From NCBI GenBank assembly GCA_010015745.1, contig ML978201.1, positions 62,001-126,000 on the forward strand: 64,000 bases of DNA, written 5' to 3'. Positions 32,819-45,618 of this stretch are shown here, in pieces. The notes under the pieces were generated by a model. The model worked only from the letters and a program-made list of their open reading frames with translations, was not told the DNA's origin and did no database searches. Position numbers and translations under genes: made by a program. Within the stretch, counting starts at the first letter, position 1. The number at the start of each line of letters is the position of its first letter. Source of the DNA: Setomelanomma holmii. Lineage: Eukaryota > Ascomycota > Dothideomycetes > Pleosporales > Phaeosphaeriaceae.

Positions 32819-34690
32819 CGAGCCACTTTCTAGTGGTGATTTCAGGCGCATGCGAAAAGGCGATATCCATATGACAACACAATATAACGAAGCACTCATG
32901 ATACCCACTTTCTGTCCTTTTCTGCAATTTGGCGCGGGCCTGCCGACTTTGGCGGATTGCCCAGTCTTGACCAGTCCTCAACCTCAAGTATACGAGCTCT
33001 AGTGTGTAGCTAGAACCGTAGCTTGGCGCTCTCTATACAGTCTTAGTCAGTCGGAATTTAGGGCATTACAATCCACTCCGACCGTGAAAATTAGCGTTTG
33101 ACATGAAGGTAACAGGAACGTCTTTCGAAATCCCCCAACAATTCTCTTCCTCGGCTTCTTGCTTCCCATTGAACGAGGTCAACAACCTTTCTTACCTTTC
33201 TAGTGAATCGACACTAACAACCGTCGAATCGATGAAGCTTACTTCACGTGACGTAGCTGGGTGCCGCTACATACACCGCGAGGACGGCACGATCTCAGCG
33301 TCACAATAATTGCCGCCGAAGCAATATTGACTCGCGGGGTAAGCCAAACAGCATGGGCGGAAGCCAGCGCCTCAGACGCACTTGGCACTTCCCGCCAAGC
33401 TCGCTTTGTGGAAATGAAGGCCATAAGGGGCTGCTAGCACCAAATCATAAGGCTAGGAACATTTCGCGCTCGCGGCCGATGTTTGAGCCATGCTGACATC
33501 GCCCGATGTTGCTTGAAGCAGACAAGCTTGCGCGGACAGCGAGATCATCCTCGATGACAACACAACTCAACCAGTCAGACAGAGCGCCGTTCATCTCTAC
33601 TTTCACAGTCAACAAGAGCCATCGAGACGTGTCGACGTCGGATCCTAGCATGTCAAGATCTTTAGGTAACGCGATCGAGAAGGCTGGATGTCAGTGCGAG
33701 TGCGATGCTGCGGAAGCAATCCCGAGTCTCGAGTTTTGCGAAGCTCGGATCTGAAGATGGCCGTCGCTAAGCCTCCCGTACCGATAACACAACAACGTCA
33801 GGGGTGTGCAAGTGCCAGACGCAACTTTGGCACAATTTGAACAAGCGGACGACTGCGAAAAGTGCACGATGCATCGAGCCGACCATGGGATTCTTGCTAG
33901 CATGACGCCGCCATCCCACCAGCTGCAACTAACGTTCGCAAGCACGAGCGCGATGTTTGACAAGTCGACATCATTCGAGCTTGGCCTGCGCGGTGATCAC
34001 CCCCGTTTCCGTGTTACGCGACGGAACGAGGTCAGGATGCAGGTACCAGAACCTTGGTCCCCATTATTATTCCGCCGTGCCCTATGAGTCTTGGCTATGC
34101 TAAGCGGGGGCATTCTCCTCCCCTTTTGACTGTTTCCGGCATGCACATCCCAATTTATCCCAGGCACCGCGATCGATTGAGCCATGGTTGGGTCGCCGAC
34201 GCTCAAAAAGTCAACAGTACCAAAACCACAATTTGCATTCATGACCTTCGTGCTTGCTCCGCAAAAGTTCCGCAACTGTCTGGCAAATCTACATGCGCTC
34301 CGGACCCGTATGAGAGAATAGCCAGCTGCAAGCGCATGTGTTCTCCTCCAGCCTCTTCGTATTTTGAGAACTTTCTCCAGGCCAGCATTCTTGGCGGCTG
34401 AGAATGGTGCGCTGACTACAGGCGGTTAGCGGGAGGCCATCTCCCTACAGGTGCGCCACGTCTCGCGTTGGGACTCCTGCCATGGTACGGCTAATATAAG
34501 GATTTGGGGCTTCCTTTCACTCAGTTCTTCACTCGTCTTGCTCGTCGTTGCACGTTGCAGGCGCCCGACACTCGTTTTTCTATAACACGTCCTAATTCTT
34601 GATAGAATTCGACTACACTCGTTTATTAAAGCTTACTGTCGCTATTGCAAGAAATATCTTAATACAAGCAAATCAACGTAGACAAGAATA
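32819..34690. other. Large gene-free region upstream of the chitin deacetylase
   Basis: Almost 1.9 kb with only short open frames on both strands and no domain. The right 500 bp is the deacetylase promoter. The remainder is either long regulatory DNA or lost-gene remnant; I see no repeat or RNA gene. Confidence 0.4.
34495..34500 (+). promoter_or_regulatory. TATA-like element of the chitin deacetylase gene
   Basis: TATAAG about 190 bp before the start codon, followed by a pyrimidine-rich leader (CTTTCACTCAGTTCTTCACT), as is usual for strongly expressed fungal genes. Confidence 0.45.
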
Positions 34691-36769
34691 ATGCGTTTCT
34701 CTGAGGTTTTGGCCGCCTCTCTGGTGGCTCCTCTTGTCGCTGCCCATAGCGATGTTCCCGGTGCTCCCAAATTCTTCGGTATGCCCAAGAATTTGAGGGC
34801 CAGGTATCCAGTCGCTGGTCACCAGAACGTTGGCCATATGGATTCACCTCGTCTCCAATCTCGTCAAGGTGGTAACGCCAACAACATGTGCGGAACTCAA
34901 GGTGGAGGCGCGTCCTGTGCCGCTGGCTACTGCTGCTCACCAGGGGTAAGTAATTTTCGATTCCTCAATCTCGAGGTCTAGGCTCTAATATCCTCTAGGG
35001 TTACTGTGGTACGACCAAGGACCACTGTGCTGCACCTGACTGCCAAATCAACTACGGCCCAGGCTGTGATGCTAACCAGACTCCCATCGGAGCTACCACC
35101 AAGAACGATGCTCGTCCCCAGCTCGGTGCTATCGCTTACGGTGGTGTTGGAATCCGGGAGTGCTTGAAGCCTAAGACGGTTGCGATCACTTACGATGATG
35201 GCCCATATATCTACACTGAGCAAGTCATGGCGAAGTTCGCTGCTAAGAATGCAAAGGCTACCTTCTTCGTTACTGGCAACAACATCGGCAAGGGCGCCAT
35301 TGATGAGAACTGGAGTGGCGTGATCAAGAACATGTACGCAGCTGGTCACCAGATCGCCAGTCACACCTGGTCTCACCAGAACCTTGATCAGATCACTTCG
35401 GCCCAGCGTTACGATCAGATGGTCAAAAACGAGATGGCTCTCCGTAACATCATCGGCAAATATCCTACCTACATGCGTCCGCCTTACTCTGCATGCGACT
35501 CTGCCGCATGCCAGGCAGACTTGAAGGCACTCGGATACGTGGTTACCTCGTTCGATTTGGACACTGATGACTACAATCAATTGACCAAAGAGAAGATCCA
35601 GGTTGCGAAGGACAACTTCAAGAATGGCATCGACTCCGCCGGCGCCGACGGTGATAGACTTTCCATTGCGCACGACATCCACGAGCTCACCGCATTGAAC
35701 TTGACCGACTACATGCTTGACTACGTCTATTCAAAGGGCTGGACTGCCGTCACTGTCGGCGAGTGCATGAACGACCCCTTGGCCAACTGGTACCGTGACT
35801 CGACTCCAGCTGTGCGACCCAGCGCTACTCCTTCGTCTTCTGTTCCCGTCCCTACTCCCACCGGACCTACCTCCACCGACGGTCAGTGCGGCAGCAGCAC
35901 TGCGGGCAAGGGACAAACTTGCATTGGCTTCGTTGGCCCCGATGGCATCAGCGAATGCTGCTCCTCTGCCGGATGGTGCGGACGTAGCACCGACCACTGC
36001 GGAACTGGCTGTAACCCATACTACGGAAACTGCGGATCCTCAAGCTCCAGCTCCAGCTCCGCCTCCGTGTCCAAGTCTGCTACTCCGAGCGCATCGCCTT
36101 CTGTGAGCAAGACCTCGACTGCTTCTAGTAAGGCCTCGTCTACCTCCATTAGCAACACTTCGTCCGCTTCCAGCAAAGCGTCCTCTGCCTCCTCTAGCAA
36201 GGTCTCCTCTGCTTCCTTTTCCAAGCCCACCTCGAGCTCTGTCAAGCCCAGCTCTACCCCAGATGTGAAGTCCACTAAGACTCCTGACGTCCAGTCTACT
36301 AAGACTCCCGATGTCTACTCCACCAAGACACCTAGCCCCAGCTCGAGCACCAAGGTCTACTCAAGCCAGGTCTCTGCGCCTGTGTACCCCTCAAGCTCTA
36401 CGCCTATCTACCCAACAAGCTCTGCCCAGAAATACGATGACAACAAGCCCACTCCCACTCCTGTGAAGCCGACCTCCACGGACTGCGACGATGACGACAA
36501 GCACAAGCCTACCCCGACTCCCTCTGCCCCTGTCAGCAAGGACGGAAAGTGCGGTTCTGCCAACGGCGGCCAGACTTGTAAGTTCTAGATTCTGCACGTA
36601 AAATACCTGTATTGTTCATGGTACTAATCTCATCACAGGCGCCGGCTACAAGAACCCCTTTGGCAATCAGGTCGAGTGCTGCTGCAAGGAGTCTGGACGC
36701 TGCTCAACGGATCTGTGGGCGTGCGGTGCTGGCTGCGATGCCAAGTATGGTAACTGCAACAAGTACTAG
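34691..36769 (+). CDS. Secreted chitin deacetylase (CE4/NodB) with three CBM18 chitin-binding modules
   Basis: Three exons, 34691-34945, 34999-36577 and 36639-36769, encode 654 aa; both introns join in phase (CCSPG to GYCGTT; QT-C to AGYKNPFG). A signal peptide comes first (MRFSEVLAASLVAPLVAAHS). CBM18 module 1 lies near residues 66-105 (CGTQGGGASCAAGYCCSPGG). The NodB deacetylase domain runs about 145-340, with TYDDGP, SHTWSH and RPPYS metal and catalytic motifs. CBM18 module 2 is at about 380-430 (ISECCSSAGWCGRSTDHCG), then comes a ~170-residue Ser/Thr/Pro linker with a repeated STKTPDV unit. CBM18 module 3 ends the protein. The enzyme converts wall chitin to chitosan, in development or to hide chitin from host chitinases. 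No GPI signal is seen. Confidence 0.93.
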
Positions 36770-37632
36770 ACTCTTGTAGTAAAGCCGTGTTGTTAGGTGG
36801 CATGTTATGTTCTGAGTACACGACGTTTTTTTGGGTAAGGGTGGTTTGCGTGACCTTCGAGGTTGGAAAAAGGGCAGTCATGGAAACACTGCCTGTGGAA
36901 TAATGTAATCGAGTACTTAAATCAGTATATATTCCATGTGCATACAGAAAGGTCTCATCGATCAAGATCTATGTGAACCACTATCAATCGATCCTTTTAA
37001 AGCGTGCTGAAAATAACATCAATCATTCGGGCCAGCTCGAGACAGTACGCCTGCTCTGCTTTCTCTGCAGTCATCAACGACAGTAAGCACGTCAAAATAA
37101 CGCGACGGACGTGAACTTAAAGTATGACAGCTCCTGTTCGAGATCCTGTCGATCGCAATTTTTGGTGCGGCTGAGACAGGCGATCACTCGCGCCCTACGT
37201 GGTCGCTTGTGTTGGCTTCATTCATCAGCAGTCCTGTTGTGATTGTGGAAATTAAGCTCCGGTCAAAGGCAAAGCATTCGAGGGAGACGGGTTGGGTCGC
37301 TTCCAAGAGAAACATCATTGGGGAAGCTTGTGATATTAGAATGCGCGTTGATGGTGTTCTTTTCGTTGTATTTACGTGTTTCGTTATGCCCACAGTTGGA
37401 GCTCATGGACGGCATTCTGACTTGATCCATGTTTCTTCTGCCTGAAGAGTCGTTCCAATCTCGCCAACATGGTCTTTCACAACCGTGCCATTCGGCCGTA
37501 GGGACACGTGAAGACCGTCGACGTACATTACGATGACAATGGGCGTCTTGCAAGCCATTCTTTCGCTCTTCTCTAAGCAGATGAAGTACAATCTCGCAAG
37601 TTGAAGTAGTGGACAGCCAATGTCGTAGACAA
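36770..37632. other. Intergenic region between convergent genes
   Basis: 860 bp between the chitin deacetylase stop and the end of the NIP30-like gene. Short open frames only; no domain or repeat recognised. Both 3' UTRs lie here. Confidence 0.45.
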
Positions 37633-38337
37633 TCAATCCTCGTCGTCCGAAGACGCGTATCCTAGACCCAGTGAGAGTGGCGTGGCCATTTTGGCGGATT
37701 GCATAGCGGGTACAGGCTTCGTCAATGCAGCCGCTCGAGACGCTGTGGTTGGCGGAATGTTTTTGGATAATATGACAGTTGGTGTATCTTTGCCTGATTG
37801 TGCCTGAGCTTGATCTTCTTGGTGCGATTTCTCCTGGTTGACTGCATCTCCGGAGATCGAGTTTGACTTTTTTAACTTCATACCCCTCAACAGGCTGTTT
37901 TCCGGACCCTTCTTCCTCTTGCGTCCCGGCGCGACCCACTGCACATCGCTCTCTTTGGGCGCATCGGTACCCTCTTCTTCCAATGCCTTCCTCTCCGCCT
38001 CTTCTTGCTGTCTACGAAACGCGTCGAGCTGCTCCTGCGTATCCTTTCTTACACTCGCCTCCTCTTTCCTCTTCTTCTCCTCAATCGCATCGAGGTAATC
38101 CGCCTCTTCATCATTCAGACTAACATGAAGCTTATACCTCGCTCTCTCCTCAAACTCCGCCTGCTTCTTGTCCTTGTTCTCTTGCAATACTTCAAACAAA
38201 CTTTTCCCATTGTGTTGCGCGGCAAGATCTGCCTTTGCTTTGCGCGCAGCCTCAAGGTCGGCTTGTGCTTTTCGCCACTCGTCGTCCCGCTCCGTGGGCT
38301 GGTCCATCGTCCCGCCGCTCACAAAGCCTGATGACAT
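37633..38337 (-). CDS. NIP30/FAM192A (PSME3-interacting) family protein
   Basis: A single exon of 234 aa from the ATG at 38337 (MSSGFVSGGTMDQPTERDDE). A longer frame upstream lacks family similarity. The N-terminal NIP30 domain is clear: FVSGG, EWRKAQADLEAARKAKA, GKSLFEVLQENKDKKQAEFE, then LNDEEADYLDAIEEKKRKEE and LDAFRRQQEEAE, largely helical and charged. The C-terminal half is basic and disordered and ends in an acidic tail (YASSDDED). The human counterpart binds the proteasome activator PA28-gamma. The role in fungi is unknown. Confidence 0.85.
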   Translation of the reverse strand: MSSGFVSGGTMDQPTERDDEWRKAQADLEAARKAKADLAAQHNGKSLFEVLQENKDKKQAEFEERARYKLHVSLNDEEADYLDAIEEKKRKEEASVRKDTQEQLDAFRRQQEEAERKALEEEGTDAPKESDVQWVAPGRKRKKGPENSLLRGMKLKKSNSISGDAVNQEKSHQEDQAQAQSGKDTPTVILSKNIPPTTASRAAALTKPVPAMQSAKMATPLSLGLGYASSDDED

Positions 38338-38950
38338 GGCGGGTCTTGCGGCTAAAGGCGGACTTTGGCTGATGGTAGTTGTTGGGGTGTAGTGAAAGGT
38401 AGTTGGCTGTGCTTGTAGAAAGGCGAAGGCGAACACCAGATGCGGCAATTTTCCGAATTTCATCCTCGTTTTTGCCTGTCGTGCTCTTAATCACTTAGGC
38501 ATAACCATCAATATAACAACATCATCACATCGCGGAGTCCCGCCGCAATGAAGCATGAAACATGAAAATCAAGGACACACTCTTCAAGCCGATGCAGCAA
38601 TTCCTCACCATGGCTGTCGTGAGCGTCGTTACCTTACTCGGCACCGGCAAAAGGCAGCTGTTCCGACTTCCTCTCTTGCTCTAGCACCCCACCGGAGCCC
38701 CGGTTTTCAACAAGCATATCCCGTGCATTTGCGGCCTTTCTGCCATGCGATTGGCGGATTACTCGCGATTGTGTTCATCCGGTGGGTGAGGTGGCTCCGT
38801 ATTGCCCCTCAACGCGTTGGCCCGTGGGGACCTGACGTAGCATTGTTGCAGCGTAGCAGGTGGCATATTATTGTGCCCCTCAAACAATTTCAGAAACCCA
38901 AAACTTTTGCATATTTCGATCACTTAACACTCTCATACTCTTTAAATTAT
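38338..38950. promoter_or_regulatory. Shared upstream region of the NIP30-like and aldo-keto reductase genes
   Basis: About 600 bp between divergent starts. Two CCCCT stress-response-like motifs occur close to the reductase (near 38815 and 38876), which would fit stress induction of an aldo-keto reductase. No other gene is seen. Confidence 0.35.
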
Positions 38951-40049
38951 ATGCTTCGCACTCTAGCAAATATGTCTCCCAAGAACTGGACCCAAGAGAG
39001 TTTCACGGTAAGTCCTATGGCCTCACACCGCGGTTCGCGCGCAACTCTACCACTGCCCTCGTGCCGAAACCTGACACCTTCCAGCTCAACAATGGCGCAA
39101 AGATCCCAGCGGTTGGTCTCGGTACATGGCAATCAAAGCCTGGCGAGGTTCGCGAGGCTGTCAAGGCCGCGCTCCAAGCGGGCTACCGTCACATCGATAC
39201 TGCTCTTGCCTATGGCAACGAGAAGGAGGTGGGCGAGGGAATCAAAGATTCCGGTGTGCCACGTGAGCAGATCTGGATCACCACCAAGCTCGACAACCCA
39301 TGGCACAAGCGGGTCGAAGAGGGCATCAACAGCTCTCTGAAGAGCCTCGGTGTTGACTACGTTGATCTGTACCTGATGGTAAGAGAGCACATTCACCAAT
39401 TTCTCTAATGGCTGTTGACACAACCCTACAGCACTGGCCTTCATCGACCGACCCTAATGACCTGAAGAAGCACCTCCCAGACTGGGACTTCCTTGACACA
39501 TGGGCTGAGCTCCAGAAGCTCCCCGAGTCCGGACGCGTGAAGAACATCGGTGTTTCTAACTTCGCCATTAAAAACCTCGAGAAGCTGTTCAACGACTCGC
39601 GATTCAAGACCACACCTGCTGTCAACCAGGTCGAGCTGCACCCCAACAACCCATCGTAAGTCCAAACTAGACCAGCTTATGCGACGATTCGCTAATAACC
39701 CTCCAGACCCAAGCTTCTCGACTACTGCAAGCAAAAAGGCATTCATACGACCGCATACTCATGCCTCGGCTCCACCGACTCGCCTCTCTACAAGAATGAG
39801 AAGCTGAAGCAGCTTGCGGATAAGAAGGGCAAGTCTGTCCAGCAGGTACTGCTCATGTGGGGTCTTCAGAGGGGTTCATCGGTGATTCCCAAGTCCGTCA
39901 CTGCTTCGCGCATCCAAGGCAATTTCGAGCTTGACGGCTGGGAGCTGACCGACGAGGAGATGAAGGAGATCAACTCGCTACCTGAACGATTCAAAGTCTG
40001 TGGAGACGCGTGGTTGCCAATTAAGGTCTTCTTTGGCGACGACGAGTAA
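38951..40049 (+). CDS. Aldo-keto reductase (Gcy1/glycerol-dehydrogenase type)
   Basis: Four exons, 38951-39007, 39085-39378, 39432-39655 and 39707-40049, give 305 aa with all junctions in phase. The AKR tetrad is visible: GYRHIDTALAYGNE carries the catalytic Asp and Tyr, WITTKLDNP carries the Lys, and LYLMHWPSS carries the His. Cofactor-binding features follow (VIPKSVTASRIQGNF). Known fungal relatives reduce aldehydes and dihydroxyacetone/glyceraldehyde with NADPH. The N-terminus may begin at the second ATG (38972, MSPKNWTQESF), giving 298 aa; both precede the first intron. Confidence 0.9.
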
Positions 40050-40225
40050 AAGGAGCCTGTTGCTAAATAGCCTGTCACAATCATAGATACCACAAAAACA
40101 AGCAAGGAGGAACTTGATGAAATAAATGACTCTCAACGTGTACGTGATATAGTCCGCGTCTCGACGGGCCCCGGTTTACTTCGAGGGTCACGTGAAGTCG
40201 CGTTTGGCGCTAAACTCGCTGTTGA

Positions 40226-40233
40226 TTTTCGCG
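40226..40233 (+). promoter_or_regulatory. SCB-like G1/S element upstream of RAD51
   Basis: TTTTCGCG (reverse complement CGCGAAAA) lies about 90 bp before the RAD51 start, and an E2F-like TTTGGCGC occurs about 20 bp further upstream. Both fit S-phase expression as known for RAD51 genes. The assignment is by motif only. Confidence 0.35.
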
Positions 40234-40319
40234 CGTCGACCTTCGCCACTTCTTGACCAACCACATCTCTCATACTCTCACATACTCTGCTTCAGATCCG
40301 TTGACTGCATATATCCAAG

Positions 40320-41513
40320 ATGAGTGCCGAAGAGGAACAATATGAAGACAGCACCATGGGCGCACCTGGCGCACCGACGCCGGTCTCTGCACTTGAGGTA
40401 CGCGTCCATGCGCTCTCGAAGAAGACAGTGAAATTGATAATATGAACAGGGCGTCAATGGTTTGACAGCGCGCGATATTAAGCTCGTAGTCGAGGGCGGC
40501 TTCAACACCGTTGAGTCAATTGCTTATACGTCAGTTTGATCGCGCGCTGCAATCAACCACCGCTAAATGATCGCAGCCCACGAAGAGCCTTGGAGCAGAT
40601 CAAGGGCATATCGGAGCAGAAAGCATCAAAGCTGCTCGCGGAAGGTGTGTGCCTCTAATACCCCGTGTCCAACTCAAAGCTAATGGAAACAGCCTCAAAG
40701 CTGGTCCCAATGGGCTTCACGACTGCCACAGAGATGCACCAACGGCGCAGTGAGCTGATATCCATCACGACCGGCTCGAAACAACTCGACACGTTGCTTG
40801 CCGGTGGTATTGAGACGGGCTCCATCACAGAAATCTTTGGCGAGTTCAGGACAGGAAAGAGTCAGATTTGCCACACGCTGGCTGTCACCTGCCAGCTACC
40901 TTTCGATATGGGCGGCGGAGAGGGCAAGTGCTTATATATTGACACTGAGGGCACTTTCCGACCGGTTCGTTGCCTCGCAGTGGCCAACCGGTTTGGACTA
41001 TCTGGCGAGGAAGTGCTGGACAATGTTGCGTATGCGCGTGCCTACAACTCCGACCATCAGCTGGAACTTCTCAACCAGGCTGCGCAGATGATGACAGAGA
41101 CACGGTTCTCGCTCCTCATTGTCGACTCAGCTACCTCATTGTATCGTACAGACTTTGCTGGTCGTGGTGAGCTATCAAGTCGGCAAACCCATCTGGCAAA
41201 ATTCATGCGCACACTGCAACGACTAGCAGACGAGTTTGGCATTGCTGTCATCATTACCAACCAGGTCGTTGCGCAGGTCGACGGCGGGCCAAGCGCGATG
41301 TTCAATCCGGACCCGAAGAAGCCCATCGGAGGTAACATCATTGCACACGCCAGTACCACAAGATTAAGCTTGAGGAAGGGGAGAGGAGAAACTCGAGTGT
41401 GTAAGATTTATGACAGTCCGTGCTTACCAGAGAGCGACTGTCTCTTTGCGATCAACGAGGACGGTATCGGCGATCCTAAGGAGAAGGACCTCGAGGAGAG
41501 GAACAACAGATGA
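40320..41513 (+). CDS. RAD51: RAD51 recombinase
   Basis: Four exons, 40320-40397, 40451-40529, 40577-40645 and 40693-41513, encode 348 aa, the normal length for eukaryotic Rad51. The N-terminal HhH domain (LTARDIKLVVEGGFNTVESI) precedes the RecA core. Walker A is GEFRTGKSQ, Walker B is FSLLIVDSATSLYRTDF, loop 1 includes GRGELSSRQTHLAKF, and loop 2 includes the conserved ITNQVVAQVDGG stretch. The start is ATG before an acidic N-terminal tail (MSAEEEQYEDSTMGAPG). It forms filaments on single-stranded DNA for homologous recombination in the nucleus. No lesions seen. Confidence 0.97.
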
Positions 41514-41869
41514 CACTGATACGAAGAGGATACGTTAGACGCAATTTGTTTACTCGCATGGCATGGTGCTGGGAAGTTGTGTTCGCAAGGTTATCGAGGT
41601 TCTCCAGTTCTATCAACGATATAATGCCTTATGCTCTCACCTGAGATTTCTTGAACATGATTGATGGTAGGCATTTTCACTTCCAGATCCAGGCTTGAAG
41701 GCCGCGTGCTGGGGACTTTCTCCACTGCGATGGTCCGTGCGCAGAGCTTGTCGCATTTCCCATCGCGACGCTGTTTTGTTAGCTGCACCTCCGCAGTGAC
41801 CGCCGCAAAATCACGACAGCGCGCGCGCCCCGAACAACTCCTCACTCTGTGGTCACGCATGCGATCAGG
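41514..41869. other. Intergenic region, RAD51 terminator and NUP120 promoter
   Basis: 356 bp between two genes in the same direction. No gene is seen. Confidence 0.5.
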
Positions 41870-44800
41870 ATGGTCAAAGATGGAGGCGCGTGCCTCTACA
41901 AAGAGGCGCGACTGAATATCGAGCCTGCGTTTCCTGGATCAACAATAGCATTTACTCTGCCTGCGAGCTCTCTTGGCACGTTTGGTTCTCGAACAGCAGC
42001 GAAGCGCACCGTCATTCAAGAGCAATATGCAGATCAGGATGAGGAGTCTTTCACTAGGCGTCATCTAGCGACCGATGCCTCAATGTTCTTTCGACAACAC
42101 CATGCGTATCCACGAAGCTTTCTTTGGCGCGTCCTGGATAGTAGGAAGATGTTGGAGATTCAATCAGTCGACCTGGAACACAGCGCAAGCGACAAGTTCG
42201 AGGCCAATCTTACCCTACTCTTTCAATTCCCTTCTCCAATTCGACCTTTCTGCGTGGCCTTCGCCGAGCCCGCCGACCGCGATGCGTTGACCGTCTTTGC
42301 GATCACCACCGCAAACGAGCTATATGTGTTGACGATACATCGAGACTTCTTCGCGAACCCAGCGGCATCGGAGCAGAACATAGATGGCTGGTGCAAAAGA
42401 TCTGAGCCGATGCTTTTCAGTGGGCGCATACCATATAGGCTCGTTGCGGTGGGCGTGGACGAGCTGCTGGTCGCATTGGACGATGGCGCGATATGTCGCA
42501 TGCATTGGGACCAAGACAACAAGATTTGGGACGGCTCACGGTACCAGCACAGCAATTGGTCTGTCCGTGGGCTTTTATCGTGGAAGTCGCAACCTACCGT
42601 CCGATTCGACAACGCGGACCTCTCGATCTCAGCTTCTGCTGCGGTTGCGATGGCCCCGGATAAGCAGCACATACTCTCAGTGTGCCTAGACCACACTATT
42701 AGGGCGTGGAACGTCGCTTCAGGGAAGCTCGGTGCTCATATAGACCTCCTGGGTTCGGATGATCGGGCGTTAGAGAGAGCCAACAACTCCTACTTCATCA
42801 GTCCGTCGCAATCAACTTTGATGGCTGTTATTCCTGGTGAGCCGGCTGGACCTTCTGGTGGGATCGGGGGTGCCCAATACCACATCGTTACGTACTCACC
42901 GAAGCAACATCGTTTCAAGTTCTGGGGTGTCAGAGATGCGGACGATTCCCAAAATGGACTTTACGATATATGCCGAGACGCAGATCTCATTCCTCCGATC
43001 GATGAGCTTATGAACACATCCGTTTGGACACTCGAAGAATTTCACGTCATCCCAGGACCATCCGGGTGGCCTGCAACTCAACTCTGGATACGGGCAAGAT
43101 CTGGGCCCAGCAGCAGGGTTTACAGCCTTAGGTTCGACCCAAGCGACGATGATAACACACTGTCACAAGCGTGGAAGGACAATTGGGTGTCCGTCGACAC
43201 AGGGCCATTGACTGTTGAGAGTCTGAGGAAGAATTCCGCAAATCCGAGCGAACAAATCCCTGACACGACGGATTCTGATTTTGACTTATTCCAACAATGG
43301 CTGGATTTCCTCTTCTATCCCGGAAGGTTCAGTCTGGCAACTCTGGAGACTGCACTAGTCGTCTTCAGGAAAGGATTGGACAAAGGTCGCATTAGCAAGT
43401 CATCAAGCAGAGAACCACTGAAGGAGCGCATTTGCGCCACTGTCACAGCTCGTGCTAGCAATCCACAACCGGGAGCCATTGACCAGGAACAATTCGAAGA
43501 TGCCTTGCGTACCCAGTGGCAGTCATTTTATGGTTTAGTGAGGGATTTTCATAAACGGCGAGGCGAATCCCTATCTTTGGCATATGACAGGCAAACGGAC
43601 GCACCGTGGCTCGCACTGAGTGACCATCTCTCGGCTATTCGGAGCTGTAGCGAAGTTGAGGTGTCCAACCTTAACGCGACAGCTCTGACAAGCTCAAGAC
43701 CGGCCAGCGCCCCTCTCAGAAAAGTTCTCCATAAACCCGACCTACGCGATGTTCCACGGCTGCTGAATGCAGCTTCTTCGTTCCGCCAACGACTGCCCAC
43801 GTTCGTTCAGCACGAAGTGCAGCGTCAAGTGGAGATGGATCTCCTGCAAAGCCGATCTCTGACCCTCATAGACCGTATGGAGTGGGTTGAGAGCCACAGT
43901 GAGCTCTTGCAGCACGTGTCAGACGAGGATCTGTCGCTGCTAGTCGAAGAGCTCGGGACAGAAGTGAAGAATCTGAATACAGACGTTTTCCTACGTGCAA
44001 TTCAGACACTGGGTCAAGATGATCATGGCAGGATCAATTCGCGGAAGCAAACGACGCGGTTTGGACTCAAGGCTCTGCTCCAAGTCTCACAAGAGACGCT
44101 CGAGACAGATCACAACATCTTATTGGATCTGCTCGTGCTGGTTTTATTCATGTTTGTGGAGTTGGAGGGAGAGATGCCTGATCACTTCGATGCGTCCGAG
44201 GTCTTCGTAGAGCTCATTGGGCAATACAAGGACTGCATGACAGTGTCGTGGCTTGCTAGCACGGTTTGGGCACATCAGACTCTGACTGGACCTGCCTCAG
44301 AACACGTCAATCGCACACTCAGCGAGACATTGAAGGTCGGAAAGAAGCTACCGCTCACACAGACGGTACTCGAGGGTATCTATGGCGAGAGTGCTTTCGA
44401 GTTGCCAATGCCCAACGACCTGAAGACAGGTTTGCTCACCCACTGGAGTCGAGGATGGATAGCATTGGTCTTCAAGGATGGAAACTACGACACGGTTGTG
44501 GAAGATACCATGGGGAAACTGCTCGTCCAGAAAGAGTACGAGCTGGCACTGGATTTCTCGAAGTTCCTACCAGAGGGCAATTGGGCCACATATCTCAGAG
44601 GTCGACTTCACATCACCCTTGGTGAGAGCGAATTGGCTGCTGTATGTTTCCAGAAAGCGGCCTTTAGTCTAAGTAAGTGGATTAGATGAGTATGTTGTGC
44701 TAGCGCGTACTGACTTCTTTAGGCCTGGGTCATTTCAACGTTGAGGACGCAGACACTGCAGGACTAGTATCAGAAGCAGAGCACAGTTCTTTCTCAGAAG

Positions 44801-45618
44801 GTCTGGCTAGCTATTACAGTCATGTCATTGGTCTGTTTGAGAAGGCTAAGGCATACTCTTATGTTGCGGACTTCGCGCGTCTGGGCCTGAGGTCAATGTT
44901 GAGCCGAGAGGAGCAGGAGCTGAAGACCGACCTTCTGCAACGCTCATTCACAGCTTCAATACAGACATCAAGATTTGAAGAGGCGTACTCGGCGATGATC
45001 CGGCACAGCGATGCTGCGCTGTAAGTAGAGCTCCATTCTCAGTGCACTCCCTTTGCTAATCTCCGACGCAGGAAGCACTCTTCTCTTCAAACTCTGGTCA
45101 CATCCATGGTAACGCAACAGCAAACCACACAGCTGCTGAAATTCCCATTCGTTGGCCTAGCAGACGACGTCGATGCGATACTATCCTCGCTCTGCCAGAA
45201 GACGCTGAACCTCACTTCTGGCCCGCCATACCATCAGATCTTATACTCCTTCCGCATCGCTCGCGGTAACTTCCGTGGTGCCGCATCGATACTGCATGAA
45301 CGACTGCAGCGCCTGAAGACGACCTCATCCAAGCACCACGACCCAGCCGACAACTCCCTGACGCAATGCTACCTCATGATCATCAACACGTTATCATCTG
45401 TGAGCAAAGAAGATGCCTATATCCTAGCCGAACAACGTATCGAAGGCGCTGGTCCACCACAATGGGGCATCGGCCAGGGCAAGAAACTGCTTAAGAGGCA
45501 GATCGTCACGCTAGACACTCTGAGGAAAGAGTATCAGGCTGAGCTTGATCGGGTAGCTGCGATTGAGAGCGGCCGGTTCCCATTTGTGGAGGCTGGCGAT
45601 GAGATGGAGATTTTGTGA
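41870..45618 (+). CDS. NUP120: Nucleoporin Nup120/Nup160
   Basis: Three exons, 41870-44672, 44723-45020 and 45072-45618, encode 1215 aa. The start is the first ATG (MVKDGGACLYKEARLNIEPA); the frame remains open upstream but without another ATG. The N-terminal half is a beta-propeller-like region (for example DKQHILSVCLDHTIRAWNVA), followed by an alpha-helical solenoid to the C-terminus (YHQILYSFRIARGNFRGAAS), the layout expected of the Nup120 arm of the Y-shaped Nup84 complex of the nuclear pore. Length fits the fungal family. Introns are 50 and 51 nt. Confidence 0.88.

Noticed and set aside
33806..34401. Two overlapping plus-strand open frames of 93 and 115 codons before the chitin deacetylase
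   Set aside because: No domain, no plausible splice extension; they lie in the deacetylase upstream region.
37403..37939. A 178-codon minus-strand open frame overlapping the NIP30-like gene end
   Set aside because: Out of frame with the NIP30 coding sequence, with no domain or ATG context.
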